NCBI GenBank assembly: GCA_963834965.1
Contig: CAWIEI010000010.1
Location: 1 to 64,000, forward strand
Direction: 5' to 3'
Origin: Fodinibacter sp963834965
GTDB taxonomy: Bacteria > Actinomycetota > Actinomycetes > Actinomycetales > Dermatophilaceae
DNA: 64,000 nucleotides
This document shows positions 1 to 8,945 of the stretch, in pieces. The position numbers and the translations under genes were made by a program. The notes beneath the pieces were generated by a model that was given only the letters and a program-made list of their open reading frames with translations, searched no databases and was not told the origin of the DNA. How positions within the stretch are numbered: the first letter of the stretch is position 1; each line of letters starts with the position of its first letter.

Positions 1-1546
1 CCGGAGAGGATGCGCCCGCTCGCGGGAGCCGAGAGGTTGTAGGCACGGCCCAGCTTGGTGATGGAGTCGAGCAGCACCACGACGTCGTGGCCCATCTCGA
101 CCAGGCGCTTGGCGCGCTCGATGGCGAGCTCGGCCACCGTGGTGTGGTCCTCGGCGGGCCGGTCGAAGGTCGAGGAGATGACCTCGCCCTTGACGGCGCG
201 CTGCATGTCGGTGACCTCCTCGGGGCGCTCGTCGACCAGCACGACCATGAGGTGGCACTCGGGGTTGTTGGTGGTGATGGCGTTCGCCAGCGCCTGCATG
301 ACCATCGTCTTGCCGGCCTTGGCCGGGGCGACGATCAGGCCGCGCTGGCCCTTGCCGATCGGAGCGACGAGGTCGATGATCCGCGTCGTGATGAGGTGCT
401 GCTCGGTCTCCAGGCGCAGGCGGTCCTGCGGGTAGAGCGGCGTCAGCTTGCCGAACTCCGGGCGCCGGCGGGCGTCATCGGGGCTCTGGCCGTTGATGGT
501 GTCCAGGCGCGCCAGCGGGGTGTACTTGGCGCGGCTGTTGCGCCCGCCAACGGTCTGCTGCATCGGCTCCTCGCCCTCGCCGGTCGCCTTGATCGAGCCG
601 GTGACGGCGTCGCCCTTGCGCAGCCCGTGCCGCTTGACCATCTGCAGCGGCACGTAGATGTCGCTGCTGCCGGGCAGGTAGCCGGTGGTGCGCACGAAGG
701 CGTAGTTGTCGAGGATGTCGAGGATGCCGGCGACGGGCACCAGTACGTCGTCCTCGGCGATCTGCGGCTGCGACTCCTCGGCCTGGCCCTCACCGGGGGC
801 GCCCGGGGCGCGGCGCTTGTCGCGGTTGCGTCCGCGGTTGCGGCGACGGCGACCCCCGCGGCCGTCCTCGTCGTCGTAGCCGGCCTGCCCCTGGGGCGTG
901 CTGCGGCGGTTCTGGTTCTGGTTCGCGTTCTGCCGGTTGCCGTCGGTGCGCTCCTGCCGGTCGCCACCGTCGGCGTCCCGGCCGTCGGTGCGCTGCTGGC
1001 GGTCCTGCTGGCGGCCGTCGCTGCGGTCCTGGCGGTCCTGGCGCTCCTGCTGGGTGCCGTCGGTGCGCTCCGGACGCTCCTGCTGGCGGCCGTCGGCGCG
1101 GTCCTGGTGGTCCTGGCGCTCCTGGCGGTCCTGACGGTCGCGGCGCTCGCGGCGCTCGGTGTCGCGCTGCTGGGTGCTCTCGTCGCGCTCGGCGCGCTGC
1201 TGGCGGGAGCCGTGCTCCTCGCGCACCGGCTGCTCGGAGCCACCAGTGCTCTCGGTGCTCTGCGAGCCCTGCGTGCTCTCGGTGCCCTGCGAGCCGTGCC
1301 GGTACGGGTGACCGAGCCGGCCGCGCGGCCGGCGCGCCGGGGCGGCGCGGCACTCGCCGGGCCGCTCTCGCCGTTCTGGCGGGCCTTGATGGCGGCGACG
1401 AGGTCGCCCTTGCGCATCTTGGCGGTGCCGCTGATGCCCATGCTCGAGGCGAGCCCCTGGAGCTCGGCGAGCCGCATGGCGGTCAACGCTCCGGAGCGGC
1501 GCGGGCTGGCGCCCGATGTCGCCTCGAGAGTGGTGGTGTCTGTCAC
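1..1546 (-). CDS. rho: Transcription termination factor Rho (C-terminus off window; apparent frameshift)
   Basis: Hexameric RNA helicase that ends transcription. It starts at GTG 1546. The first ~60 codons encode the Rho_N domain (MRLAELQGLASSMGISG, then MRKGDLVAAIKA). An Arg/Gln/Asp-rich disordered insertion follows (about 1300-800). Next come the cold-shock-like RNA-binding domain (ILDILDNYAFVRTTGYLPG), the P-loop VAPAKAGKT, and Walker B VVVLLDSI near the left edge. The Rho_N codons lie in a different frame (codon left ends = 2 mod 3) from the insertion and ATPase (0 mod 3). One base is therefore missing between about 1290 and 1370. The only run of four identical bases there is GGGG at 1339-1342, a likely site of a lost base. 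Rho is normally essential in related actinobacteria, so a sequencing error is more likely than true loss. Confidence 0.93.
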
Positions 1547-1776
1547 GAAGGATCCTTCCCCTCGCTCGTGGATGGCCTCGATGTGGCCGATCATGTGGGA
1601 GCCCACGCCGGACGCGCAGCGCATGGCTGGACGGCGGCCCTGGTCGTGGTGGGCGACGTGCGGCAGGAATCGGGAACACCCGGCATCGGCTGCGGTCGCG
1701 AGGCACACAGTAGCACCGCAGGCTGGACGTGACGCGCGACCGTCCGCACCCGTCCCGAGGCGCACAATAGGCCCGG

Positions 1777-2723
1777 TCAACCGCGCGAGAGCACCTCGAC
1801 GCGCGCGCCGTGCGGCGGGATGCCGGGGGTCAGCACCCGCCACGCCTCGCCCCCGAAGGCGCGCACCTCGGCGACCCGGTGCCGGTGGGCCAGCACGAGC
1901 ACGGAGGGCCCCGCGCCGGAGATCACGGCGGCGTGACCGGCCTCGCGCAGGGCGTCGACCAGCGCCATGGAGTCGGCGTACGAGGCGCGCCGGGCCTCCT
2001 GGTGCAGCCAGTCGCGGGTCGCGGCGAACAGGTGCTCGGGGGCGGACCCGAGCGCGTGGGTGAGCAGCGCGGCGCGGGCCGAGTTGGCGGCCGCGTCGGC
2101 CAGCCGCACCTGCTGCGGCAGCACCGAGCGGGCCTTGGCGGTCGACAGCTGCACGTCGGGTGCGAAGACGACCGGCTCGACGTCGGGGTGCACCGGGAGG
2201 TGCACGGTGGTGGTGCCACCCCCGAGGTCGTCGGTCCACGAGAGCGTGGCGCCGCCGTAGACGCTCGCCGACGCGTTGTCGGGGTGCCCCTCGAGCCGGG
2301 ACGCCAGGCTGTTGGCGAAGGCGAGGTCGACCGTGTCGCCGGCCAGGCCGCGCGAGACGTCGTGCAGCGCCTGCGCCGCCACGATGCCGGTCACGATGGC
2401 CGTCGCCGACGAGCCCATCCCCCGACCGTGCGGCACGGCGTTGACGCACTCCAGGGCCAGTCCCTCCGGTGGCTCGACCTCGAGCTCGGCCCAGGCCACC
2501 TGCATGGCGCGGTGCACCAGGTGGGTGGCGTCGAGCGGCACCGCCCCCTCACCCTCACCACTGACGGTGACGACCAGCCCGGGCTCCCCGTGACGGTGGC
2601 GCGGCAGCGGTCCCAGACCCCGAGGGCGCAGCCGACCGAGTCGAACCCCGGGCCGAGGTTGGCACTGCTCGCAGGGACGCGAACCTCGACGTCGACCCCG
2701 ACCCGCAGCCGCTCCCCGCTCAC
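1777..2723 (-). CDS. thrB: Homoserine kinase ThrB (apparent -1 frameshift)
   Basis: Phosphorylates homoserine with ATP in threonine synthesis (GHMP kinase family). The GTG start at 2723 gives an N-terminus with the family motif VPASSANLGPGFDSVG. After about residue 46 the protein continues in another frame, with VPLDATHLVHRAMQVAW and the GHMP ATP loop PHGRGMGSSAT. The C-terminal GHMP motif SGAGPSVLVL is present. Restoring one C in the CCCC run at 2586-2589 joins the halves into a normal-length protein of about 315 residues (TGEPGLVVTVSGEGEG across the junction). The start lies one base after the thrC stop, so the two are probably co-transcribed. Either a sequencing deletion or a real mutation causing threonine auxotrophy is possible; the first is more likely. 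Confidence 0.9.
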
Positions 2724-2724
2724 G

Positions 2725-3828
2725 TCACCCCTCGAGGCCGAGCGCCGCCGCGACGCTGAAGGCGTCGACCGGCACCCGCACGGGCTGGATGTCGGACCCG
2801 TCGGCGGTGCGCAGGGCCCACTGCGGGTCCTTGAGGCCGTGGCCGGTGACCGTGCACACCACCGTGGCGTCGGTCGGGATCGCCTTCTCGCGGTGCGCCT
2901 TGAGCAGGCCGGCGATGCTCGCGGCCGACCCGGGCTCGACGAAGATGCCCTCGGTGGTGGACAGCAGGCGGTGGGCCTGAAGGATCTCGTCGTCGGTCAC
3001 CGACTCGATGCGCCCGCCCGACTCGTCGCGGGCGGCCTCGGCCTGGCGCCACGACGCGGGGTTGCCGATGCGGATGGCGGTGGCGATGGTCTCGGGGTGG
3101 TCGACCGGGTGGCCGAGCACGATCGGCGCCGCACCGGCCGCCTGGAACCCCCACATCTGCGGGGTGCGGGTGGCGACCGGCGCCAGCACTTCACCACCGA
3201 GACCCTCTGTCGCAGAGGCGTATTCGGTGTAACCCTGCCAGTAGGCGGTGATGTTGCCGGCGTTCCCGACCGGCAGCACGTGGATGTCGGGAGCGTCACC
3301 GAGCGCGTCGACCACCTCGAACGCCGCGGTCTTCTGGCCCTCGATCCGAGCAGGATTGACGGAGTTCACGAGCTCGACCGGGTACGCCTCGGCGAGCTTG
3401 CGGGCCACCGTGAGGCAGTCGTCGAAGTTGCCCTCGACCTGGATGAGCGTCGCGCCGTGCGCGACGGCCTGGCTGAGCTTGCCCATCGCGATCTTGCCGT
3501 CGGGCACGAGCACGGCACACGTCATCCCCGCCTTGGTGGCGTACGCCGCCGCACTGGCGCTCGTGTTGCCGGTGCTGGCGCAGATGACGGCCTTCGCCCC
3601 GTTGCGCTTGGCCACCGACATCGCGGTCGTCATGCCCCGGTCCTTGAACGACGCGGTGGGGTTGAGCCCCTCGAACTTCACCAGCACGTTGGCCCCGGTC
3701 AGCTCGGACAGGCCCTCGCACGGGATGAGTGGCGTGCCGCCCTCCAGCAGGGTCACGACCGGCGCACCCTCCAGCATCGGCAGGCGGGCGGCGTACTCGC
3801 GGATCACTCCGCGCCACTGGTGCGCCAC
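2725..3828 (-). CDS. thrC: Threonine synthase
   Basis: PLP enzyme converting O-phosphohomoserine to threonine. It has 367 residues, normal for the short actinobacterial form. The PLP lysine is K62 in NPTASFKDRGMT. The phosphate-binding loop is ICASTGNTSASAAAYA, and the glycine-rich PLP-phosphate loop is LPVGNAGNITAYW. It lies between hom (3 bp gap) and thrB (1 bp gap) in one minus-strand operon, the usual actinobacterial hom-thrC-thrB order. The reading frame is intact. Confidence 0.96.
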   Translation of the reverse strand: MAHQWRGVIREYAARLPMLEGAPVVTLLEGGTPLIPCEGLSELTGANVLVKFEGLNPTASFKDRGMTTAMSVAKRNGAKAVICASTGNTSASAAAYATKAGMTCAVLVPDGKIAMGKLSQAVAHGATLIQVEGNFDDCLTVARKLAEAYPVELVNSVNPARIEGQKTAAFEVVDALGDAPDIHVLPVGNAGNITAYWQGYTEYASATEGLGGEVLAPVATRTPQMWGFQAAGAAPIVLGHPVDHPETIATAIRIGNPASWRQAEAARDESGGRIESVTDDEILQAHRLLSTTEGIFVEPGSAASIAGLLKAHREKAIPTDATVVCTVTGHGLKDPQWALRTADGSDIQPVRVPVDAFSVAAALGLEG

Positions 3829-3831
3829 GGC

Positions 3832-5181
3832 TCAGGCTCCTTCCACGCGCATCACGGAGGCGACGTCCTGCACGGCCCGGAGGTCACCGAGGGCGTCGAC
3901 GGTGGCGGCCAGCGCGGCATCCGTGGCGCGGTGGGTGACCACGATGAGCTTGGCGCGCTCTCCGTCGCCCGGGGCGGCCTGCTGGCGCACCGTCTCGATC
4001 GAGACGTCGTGCTCTGCGAACACGGCTGCGACCTGGGCGAGCACACCCGGGCGGTCGGCCACGTCGAGGCTGATGTGGTACCTCGTGATCGACTGGCCCA
4101 TGTCGACGACCGGCAGGTCGGCGTAGGCCGACTCCCCCGGCCCACGCCCGCCGGCCACCTTGTGCCGGGCCACCGCCACGACGTCACCCAGCACGGCGGA
4201 TGCCGTGGGGTCGCCCCCCGCTCCGCGCCCGTAGAACATCAGCTCACCGGCCGCGGCGGCCTCGACGAACACGGCGTTGAAGGCGTCGCGGACGCTGGCC
4301 AGCGGGTGGCTGCGGGGAATCATGGCGGGGTGCACACGCACGCTCACCGCGTTGGTGCCGTCGGCGCCGAGGACCCGCTCGCAGATGGCGAGCAGCTTGA
4401 CCACGCAGTCCATCTCGGCGGCCGCCTGGATGTCGCCGGCGGTCACCTCGGTGATGCCCTCGCGGTGCACGTCGAGCGAGGAGACCCGGGTGTGGAAGGC
4501 CAGGCTGGCGAGGATGGCGGCCTTCGCCGCGGCGTCGAAGCCCTCGACGTCGGCGGTGGGGTCGGCCTCGGCGTAGCCCAGCGCCTGGGCCTGCTCGACG
4601 GTCTCGGCGAAACCGGCGCCGGTGGTGTCCATCTTGTCGAGCACGAAGTTGGTGGTGCCGTTGACGATGCCGAGCACGCGCCGCACGTCGTCGCCGGCGA
4701 GCGACTCGCGGATGGGGCGCAGGATCGGGATGGCGCCGGCCACGGCGGCCTCGTAGTAGAGGTCGACGTCGTACTTGTCGGCGGCGGCGTAGAGGGTCGG
4801 GCCGTCCTCGGCGAGCAGCGCCTTGTTGGCCGAGACGACCGAGGCGCCGTGCTCCATGGCGCGCAGGATGAGGCTGCGGGCCGGCTCGATGCCGCCGATC
4901 ACCTCGATGACGACGTCGGCGCGGGTCACCAGCTCGTCGGCGTCGGCCGTGAAGAGGGAGGGGTCGACGGGCACGTCGGGGCGGGCTCGCTGCGGGCGGC
5001 GCACCGCGATGCCGACCAGCTCGAGCGGGGCGCCAACTCTGGCCGCGAGGTCGTCGGCGTTCTCGACGAGCCGGGCCGCGACGGCGGACCCCACGACACC
5101 GCAGCCGAGCAGCGCGACGCGCAGGGGGGCACCGGGTTCGTGCGCCATGGTGGGGTCCATCTCCTCGCTGTGGGTGCTCAC
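3832..5181 (-). CDS. hom: Homoserine dehydrogenase with C-terminal ACT domain
   Basis: NAD(P)H-dependent reduction of aspartate semialdehyde to homoserine, the branch point towards threonine and methionine. The Rossmann motif LGCGVVGSAV lies near residues 25-34. VSANKALLAEDG and the family signature YYEAAVAGAIPILRPIRES follow, and an ACT domain (YHISLDVADRPGVLAQVAA) occupies the last ~80 residues, consistent with threonine feedback. The GTG start at 5181 overlaps the lysA stop (GTGA). ATG 5148 (MAHEPGAPLRV), with GAGGAG 12 bases upstream, is a credible alternative start. Confidence 0.96.
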   Translation of the reverse strand: MSTHSEEMDPTMAHEPGAPLRVALLGCGVVGSAVAARLVENADDLAARVGAPLELVGIAVRRPQRARPDVPVDPSLFTADADELVTRADVVIEVIGGIEPARSLILRAMEHGASVVSANKALLAEDGPTLYAAADKYDVDLYYEAAVAGAIPILRPIRESLAGDDVRRVLGIVNGTTNFVLDKMDTTGAGFAETVEQAQALGYAEADPTADVEGFDAAAKAAILASLAFHTRVSSLDVHREGITEVTAGDIQAAAEMDCVVKLLAICERVLGADGTNAVSVRVHPAMIPRSHPLASVRDAFNAVFVEAAAAGELMFYGRGAGGDPTASAVLGDVVAVARHKVAGGRGPGESAYADLPVVDMGQSITRYHISLDVADRPGVLAQVAAVFAEHDVSIETVRQQAAPGDGERAKLIVVTHRATDAALAATVDALGDLRAVQDVASVMRVEGA

Positions 5182-6617
5182 GCGTCCGCCACGTCGAGGG
5201 CGAGCAGGTCCTCGATGGTCTCACGCCGCACGAGCACGCGTGAGCGACCTCCGCGAACTGCCACGACGGGCGGGCGGGGGGTGTGGTTGTACTGGCTGGA
5301 CAGGCTGCGGCAGTAGGCGCCGGTGCCCGGCACGGCGACGAGGTCACCCGGCACGAGGTCGGCCGGCAGGTACTCGTCGAGCACGACGATGTCGCCGCTC
5401 TCGCAGTGCCGCCCGACGACCCGCGAGAGCCGCGGCGGCGCCTCGGAGCGGCGGCTGGCCAGGGTGCACGAGTAGTCGGCCTCGTAGAGCGCGGGGCGCG
5501 CGTTGTCGCTCATCCCGCCGTCGACCGAGACGTAGGTGCGGGTGTGGCCACCGCCCACCTCGACGTCCTTGACCGTGCCCACCTCGTACAGCGTGAAGGT
5601 GCTGGGCCCCACGATGGCGCGGCCGGGCTCGACCGACACCCGGGGGACGCGCCCGTTGTCGCCGTCACCGACCGCCTTGAGCTCGCGACCGACGATGTCG
5701 GCCATCTCCTGCGCCAGCGTCGCCACCGACAGGGGGGTGTGCTGCGAGGTGTAGGCGATGCCGTAGCCGCCGCCCAGGTCGACCTCGGGGCAGTGGTAGC
5801 TGTGCTCGTCGACGAGCTGGGCGTGCAGGCCGACCAGCCGGCGGGCGGCCATCTCGAAGCCGCCGGTGTCGAAGATCTGGCTGCCGATGTGGCTGTGCAG
5901 CCCCCGCAGGTCGAACACGTCGGGCCGGGCCAGCAGCGCCGCGGCCGCCTCGAGCGCCTGGCCACCCGCGAGGCTGAAGCCGAACTTCTGGTCCTCGTGG
6001 CCGGTGGCGATGAACTCGTGGGTGTGTGCCTCGACCCCGACCGTCACCCGCACCATGACCGGTGCGACCACGCCCAGCTCGGCCGCCACCGCGGCGACCC
6101 GCTCGATCTCGTGGAAGGAGTCGACGACGATGCGCCCGACGCCGTAGCTCAGCGCGTCGCGGATCTCGGAGGTGGTCTTGTTGTTGCCGTGGAAGCCGAT
6201 CCGCTGCGGCGGGAACTGCGCCCGGCGTGCGACGGCCAGCTCGCCACCCGTGCAGACGTCGAGGTGCAGGCCCTCCTGCGCCACCCACTGCGCTACTGCC
6301 GTGCAGAGGAACGCCTTGCCCGCGTAGTAGACGTCGGCACCCGCCAGCGGCTCGAAGGCGGCTGCGAAGCCGTCGCGGAACTCGGCTGCGCGAGAACGGA
6401 AGTCGTCTTCATCCACCACGTAGGCGGCGGTGCCGTGCTCGCGTGCGAGGGTGAGCACGTCGACACCGCCGACGGTCAGCCGGCCCTCGGCGTCGCGGCC
6501 CACGGTGCGCGGCCAGAGCTGCGGCAGCAGCTCCATGACGTCGGTGGGGAACGGCAGGTAGAGCGGAGGTCCGCCGTAGCCCTCGGCGTGGAGGACACCG
6601 GCCTCGTGCGATCGCAT
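5178..6617 (-). CDS. lysA: Diaminopimelate decarboxylase
   Basis: PLP enzyme that decarboxylates meso-diaminopimelate to lysine. It is an alanine-racemase-fold group IV decarboxylase of 479 residues. Visible motifs are the PLP lysine K101 in YYAGKAFLC, HSHIGSQIFD, the phosphate-binding GGGYGIAY, EPGRAIVG, and the interface Cys in CESGD. ATG 6617 is preceded by GGGAG at 8-base spacing. The gene sits 12 bp after argS and overlaps hom by 4 bp, so lysine and threonine synthesis are probably transcribed together. Confidence 0.96.
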   Translation of the reverse strand: MRSHEAGVLHAEGYGGPPLYLPFPTDVMELLPQLWPRTVGRDAEGRLTVGGVDVLTLAREHGTAAYVVDEDDFRSRAAEFRDGFAAAFEPLAGADVYYAGKAFLCTAVAQWVAQEGLHLDVCTGGELAVARRAQFPPQRIGFHGNNKTTSEIRDALSYGVGRIVVDSFHEIERVAAVAAELGVVAPVMVRVTVGVEAHTHEFIATGHEDQKFGFSLAGGQALEAAAALLARPDVFDLRGLHSHIGSQIFDTGGFEMAARRLVGLHAQLVDEHSYHCPEVDLGGGYGIAYTSQHTPLSVATLAQEMADIVGRELKAVGDGDNGRVPRVSVEPGRAIVGPSTFTLYEVGTVKDVEVGGGHTRTYVSVDGGMSDNARPALYEADYSCTLASRRSEAPPRLSRVVGRHCESGDIVVLDEYLPADLVPGDLVAVPGTGAYCRSLSSQYNHTPRPPVVAVRGGRSRVLVRRETIEDLLALDVADA

Positions 6618-6629
6618 CGGTCAGGCTCC

Positions 6630-8276
6630 CTACATCCGCTCGGGTGCGCTGACGCCGAGCAGGTCGAGACCGTTGGCCAGCACGACGCGGGTGGCGTCGT
6701 TGAGCCACAGGCGGGTTCGGTGCAGGTCGGTGACCTCTTCGTCGACGCTGACCGGGCGCACCCGGCAGGTGTCGTACCACTTGTGGTAGCGGCCGGCGAG
6801 CTCCTCGAGGTAGCGCGCGACCCGGTGCGGCTCGAGCAGGTGCGCGGCCTGCGCGACCACCCGCGGGAAGTCACCGAGCACGGCGAGCAGCGAGGCCTCG
6901 GTGGGGTCGGTGAGCAGGCCGGCGTCGAAGCCGTCAGCCCGGTGCACGCCGTCCTCGCCCGCGAGCCGGGCGACGTTGGCGGTGCGGGCATGGGCGTACT
7001 GCACGTAGAAGACCGGGTTGTCGTTGGTCTGCTTGCGCAGCTCCTCCCCGTCGAGCGACAGGGGGCTGTCGGAGGGGTAGCGCGCCAGCGAGTAGCGCAC
7101 GGCATCCTTGCCGATCCACTCGATCAGCTCGTCGAGGAAGATGGCGTTGCCCAGCCGCTTTCCCATCCGCTGGCCGGCGATGGAGATGAGCTGGCCGATC
7201 TTGACCTCGATGTTGTGCTCGGGGTCGTCACCCGCGCACGCCGCGATGGCCTTGAGCCGGTTGATGTAGCCGTGGTGGTCGGCGCCGAGCAGGTAGACCT
7301 TCTCGTCGAAGCCGCGGTCCTTCTTGCTGAGGTAGTAGGCGGCATCCGCGGCGAAGTAGGTGGGGCTGCCGTCGCTGCGGATGAGGACGCGGTCCCGGTC
7401 GTCGCCGAAGTCGGTGGTGCGCAGCCACACGGCGCCCTCGGCGTCGAAGACGTGGCCCTGCTCGCGCAGCCGGTCGACGGCCTGCTCGACGGCGTGGGAC
7501 TCGTGCAGGCCGCGCTCGGAGAACCAGACGTCGAAGAACACGCCGAACTCGTCGAGGGTGTGCCGGATGGCAGCGAGCTGGGCGGTGTAGCCGAGGTCGC
7601 GGGCGATGGCGAACGCCTCGTCGTGCGGCAGCTCGAGCAGGTCGGGGCGCTGCGCCAGCACCTCGGCGGCCCGGTCGGCGACGTACTCCCCCGGGTAGCC
7701 GTCCTCCGGCGGCTCCTGCCCGGCGGCGCGAGCCAGCACCGAGGCGCCGAACTTGTCCATCTGCGCGCCGGCGTCATTGATGTAGTACTCGGCCGCGACC
7801 TGGGCGCCCGCCGCGGTGAGCAGGCGGCGCATCGAGTCGCCCAGGGCCGCCCACCGGGTGTGGCCGATGTGGATGGGGCCGGTGGGGTTGGCCGAGATGA
7901 ACTCGAGGTTGACGATGCGCCCGGCCTCGGCGGTGCTGTGGCCGTAGCCGGCGCCGGCCTCGACGATCGAGCGGGCCAGCTCGCCGGCGCTCGCGGCATC
8001 CAGGGTGATGTTGAGGAACCCGGGGCCGGCGACGCCGACGGCGGCGACGCCCGGGATGTCGGCGAGGTGGGTCGCGAGCGCGTCGGCCAGGTCGCGCGGT
8101 GGGATGCCGGCCCCCTTGGCCAGCTGGAGGGCCACGTTGGTCGACCAGTCGCCATGGTCACGGTTGCGCGGACGCTCGACCCGGACCTCCGCGGGCACGG
8201 TGACGGTCAGGTCACCGGCGTCGACGGCGGACTGGAGCGCGGCACGGATCGCGGCCGAGAGCTGTTCGGGGGTCAC
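6630..8276 (-). CDS. argS: Arginyl-tRNA synthetase
   Basis: Class I aminoacyl-tRNA synthetase, 548 residues. The N-terminal Add-1 tRNA-binding domain is followed by ANPTGPIHIGHTRW (HIGH motif, near residue 136), the catalytic Rossmann fold, RMGKRLGNAI in place of a canonical KMSK loop (normal in many ArgS), and the C-terminal DALR anticodon domain ending LLGVSAPERM. The GTG start at 8276 sits 6 bases after a TAGAAT hexamer, so the message may be leaderless. A tRNA-Arg gene lies about 0.5 kb upstream on the other strand. Confidence 0.96.
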   Translation of the reverse strand: MTPEQLSAAIRAALQSAVDAGDLTVTVPAEVRVERPRNRDHGDWSTNVALQLAKGAGIPPRDLADALATHLADIPGVAAVGVAGPGFLNITLDAASAGELARSIVEAGAGYGHSTAEAGRIVNLEFISANPTGPIHIGHTRWAALGDSMRRLLTAAGAQVAAEYYINDAGAQMDKFGASVLARAAGQEPPEDGYPGEYVADRAAEVLAQRPDLLELPHDEAFAIARDLGYTAQLAAIRHTLDEFGVFFDVWFSERGLHESHAVEQAVDRLREQGHVFDAEGAVWLRTTDFGDDRDRVLIRSDGSPTYFAADAAYYLSKKDRGFDEKVYLLGADHHGYINRLKAIAACAGDDPEHNIEVKIGQLISIAGQRMGKRLGNAIFLDELIEWIGKDAVRYSLARYPSDSPLSLDGEELRKQTNDNPVFYVQYAHARTANVARLAGEDGVHRADGFDAGLLTDPTEASLLAVLGDFPRVVAQAAHLLEPHRVARYLEELAGRYHKWYDTCRVRPVSVDEEVTDLHRTRLWLNDATRVVLANGLDLLGVSAPERM

Positions 8277-8282
8277 CGCGCA

Positions 8283-8288
8283 ATTCTA
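8283..8288 (-). promoter_or_regulatory. Candidate -10 element giving a leaderless argS transcript
   Basis: On the minus strand TAGAAT is followed by six bases and then the argS GTG. This places the expected transcription start on the first base of the start codon. No Shine-Dalgarno sequence is visible. No clear -35 hexamer was seen. The element overlaps the stop codon of the upstream response-regulator gene. Confidence 0.35.
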
Positions 8289-8714
8289 TGGGCGGCGCTT
8301 CGGCGCCCTTCCCGTGGCTGCGAGCCGTGAGACGGCGGCCACGAGCTCGTCGGGGTCGAAGGGTTTGGAGATGAAACCGTCGAAGCCCGCACCACTCGCC
8401 TCGGGGGCGTCGTGCACGACGACCGACCCCGTGACCAGCAGCACCGGCACCGGGTCGAGGCGGTGGTGCGACCGGATGGCTGCGATGGCCCACCAGCCGT
8501 CGTAGGGGGCCATCTCGGAGTCGAGGACGATGACGTCGGGGGCGGGACGCTCGGGGTCGATGAGGCGCGCCATCGCCTCGTGCCCGTCGGCGGCCTCCTC
8601 GACGGTGAAGCCCGCGAGCTCGAGGTTGATGCGCAGGAGACGCCGGATCGGCTCCATGTCGTCGCAGACGAGCACTCGGGGTGCCGGACCGCTGGCGCCG
8701 GTCCCGGATTGCAT
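8286..8714 (-). CDS. Single-domain response regulator (REC)
   Basis: A stand-alone phosphoacceptor receiver of 142 residues with no output domain. It contains the acidic pair in VLVCDDMEP, the phosphoacceptor aspartate in VIVLDSEMAPYDGW, the Thr switch in LLVTGS, and the conserved lysine in FISKPFDPDEL. It probably passes phosphate through protein contacts. No histidine kinase is nearby. It ends 10 bp before argS. A 70-bp element shared with the SARP upstream region lies immediately upstream (8736-8805). Confidence 0.88.
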   Translation of the reverse strand: MQSGTGASGPAPRVLVCDDMEPIRRLLRINLELAGFTVEEAADGHEAMARLIDPERPAPDVIVLDSEMAPYDGWWAIAAIRSHHRLDPVPVLLVTGSVVVHDAPEASGAGFDGFISKPFDPDELVAAVSRLAATGRAPKRRP

Positions 8715-8735
8715 GGACGCCAGACTAGGCTGCTA

Positions 8736-8805
8736 CCCTCGCGGAGCGCTGGAAACCAGCGTTAAGGCAAGATCAAGAATCTGGCACACAGGCCGACCCA
8801 GGCCC
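8736..8805. promoter_or_regulatory. Element A: 70-bp sequence shared with 54054-54124, with 11-bp-period direct repeats
   Basis: Between the response regulator and tRNA-Arg. It aligns over its full length (roughly 70 percent identity by eye) with 54054-54124. Shared blocks include CCCTCGCGGAGCG, AAGGC, TCTGGC and CCCAGGCCCC. Two related heptamers, TTAAGGC (8762-8768) and TCAAGAA (8773-8779), are 4 bp apart. An 11-bp period is typical of OmpR/SARP-type winged-helix operators. The binding protein is unknown. Confidence 0.5.
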
Positions 8806-8876
8806 CCGTAGCTCAGGGGATAGAGCACCGCCCTCCGGAGGCGGGAGCGTAGGTTCGAATCCTACCGGGGGCACCA
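8802..8876 (+). tRNA. tRNA-Arg (anticodon CCG)
   Basis: Cloverleaf built by eye. The acceptor GCCCCCG (8802-8808) pairs with CGGGGGC. The D-arm is GCTC...GAGC. The anticodon stem CCGCC/GGCGG carries the loop CTCCGGA, with anticodon CCG at 8835-8837. The T-arm is TAGG TTCGAAT CCTA. The discriminator A is at 8873 and CCA is encoded at 8874-8876. Its 3' half is the attachment site of the adjacent island. Confidence 0.95.
8844..8872 (+). other. attL: tRNA-Arg 3' half
   Basis: This is the tRNA copy of the direct repeat that bounds the island. The core TTCGAATCCTACCGGGGGC (8854-8872) matches 31414-31432 at 18 of 19 positions. The tRNA fold is intact, as expected when an element restores the tRNA on integration. 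Confidence 0.75.
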
Positions 8877-8880
8877 CCCA

Positions 8881-8921
8881 AAACGCCCGTTGACCTGCAG
8901 AGATGCAGTCGGCGGGCGTTT
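8881..8921 (+). terminator. Hairpin terminator after tRNA-Arg
   Basis: AAACGCCCG (8881-8889) pairs with CGGGCGTTT (8913-8921), and an inner CTGCA/TGCAG pairing extends the hairpin. It ends in a short T run 45 bp after the tRNA, consistent with intrinsic termination of the tRNA transcript. Confidence 0.6.
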
Positions 8922-8926
8922 GCCGA

Positions 8927-8945
8927 TGCAATACACGTGCGATAG
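8927..8945 (+). repeat. Possible integrase arm-type site, left copy
   Basis: TGCAATACACGTGCGATAG matches 26916-26934, just upstream of the integrase pseudogene, at 18 of 19 positions. It lies about 55 bp inside the left att core. Short direct repeats flanking att cores are typical arm-binding sites of tyrosine integrases. That role here is inference. Confidence 0.5.

Noticed and set aside
800..1300. CRISPR array or tandem DNA repeat
   Set aside because: The repetition comes from low-complexity DRQ/ERQ codons within rho. There are no regular spacers, and no CRISPR array was seen anywhere in the window.
1290..1370. Programmed -1 frameshift in rho
   Set aside because: No slippery heptamer followed by a clear structure was seen, and a similar single-base loss in thrB favours sequencing error.
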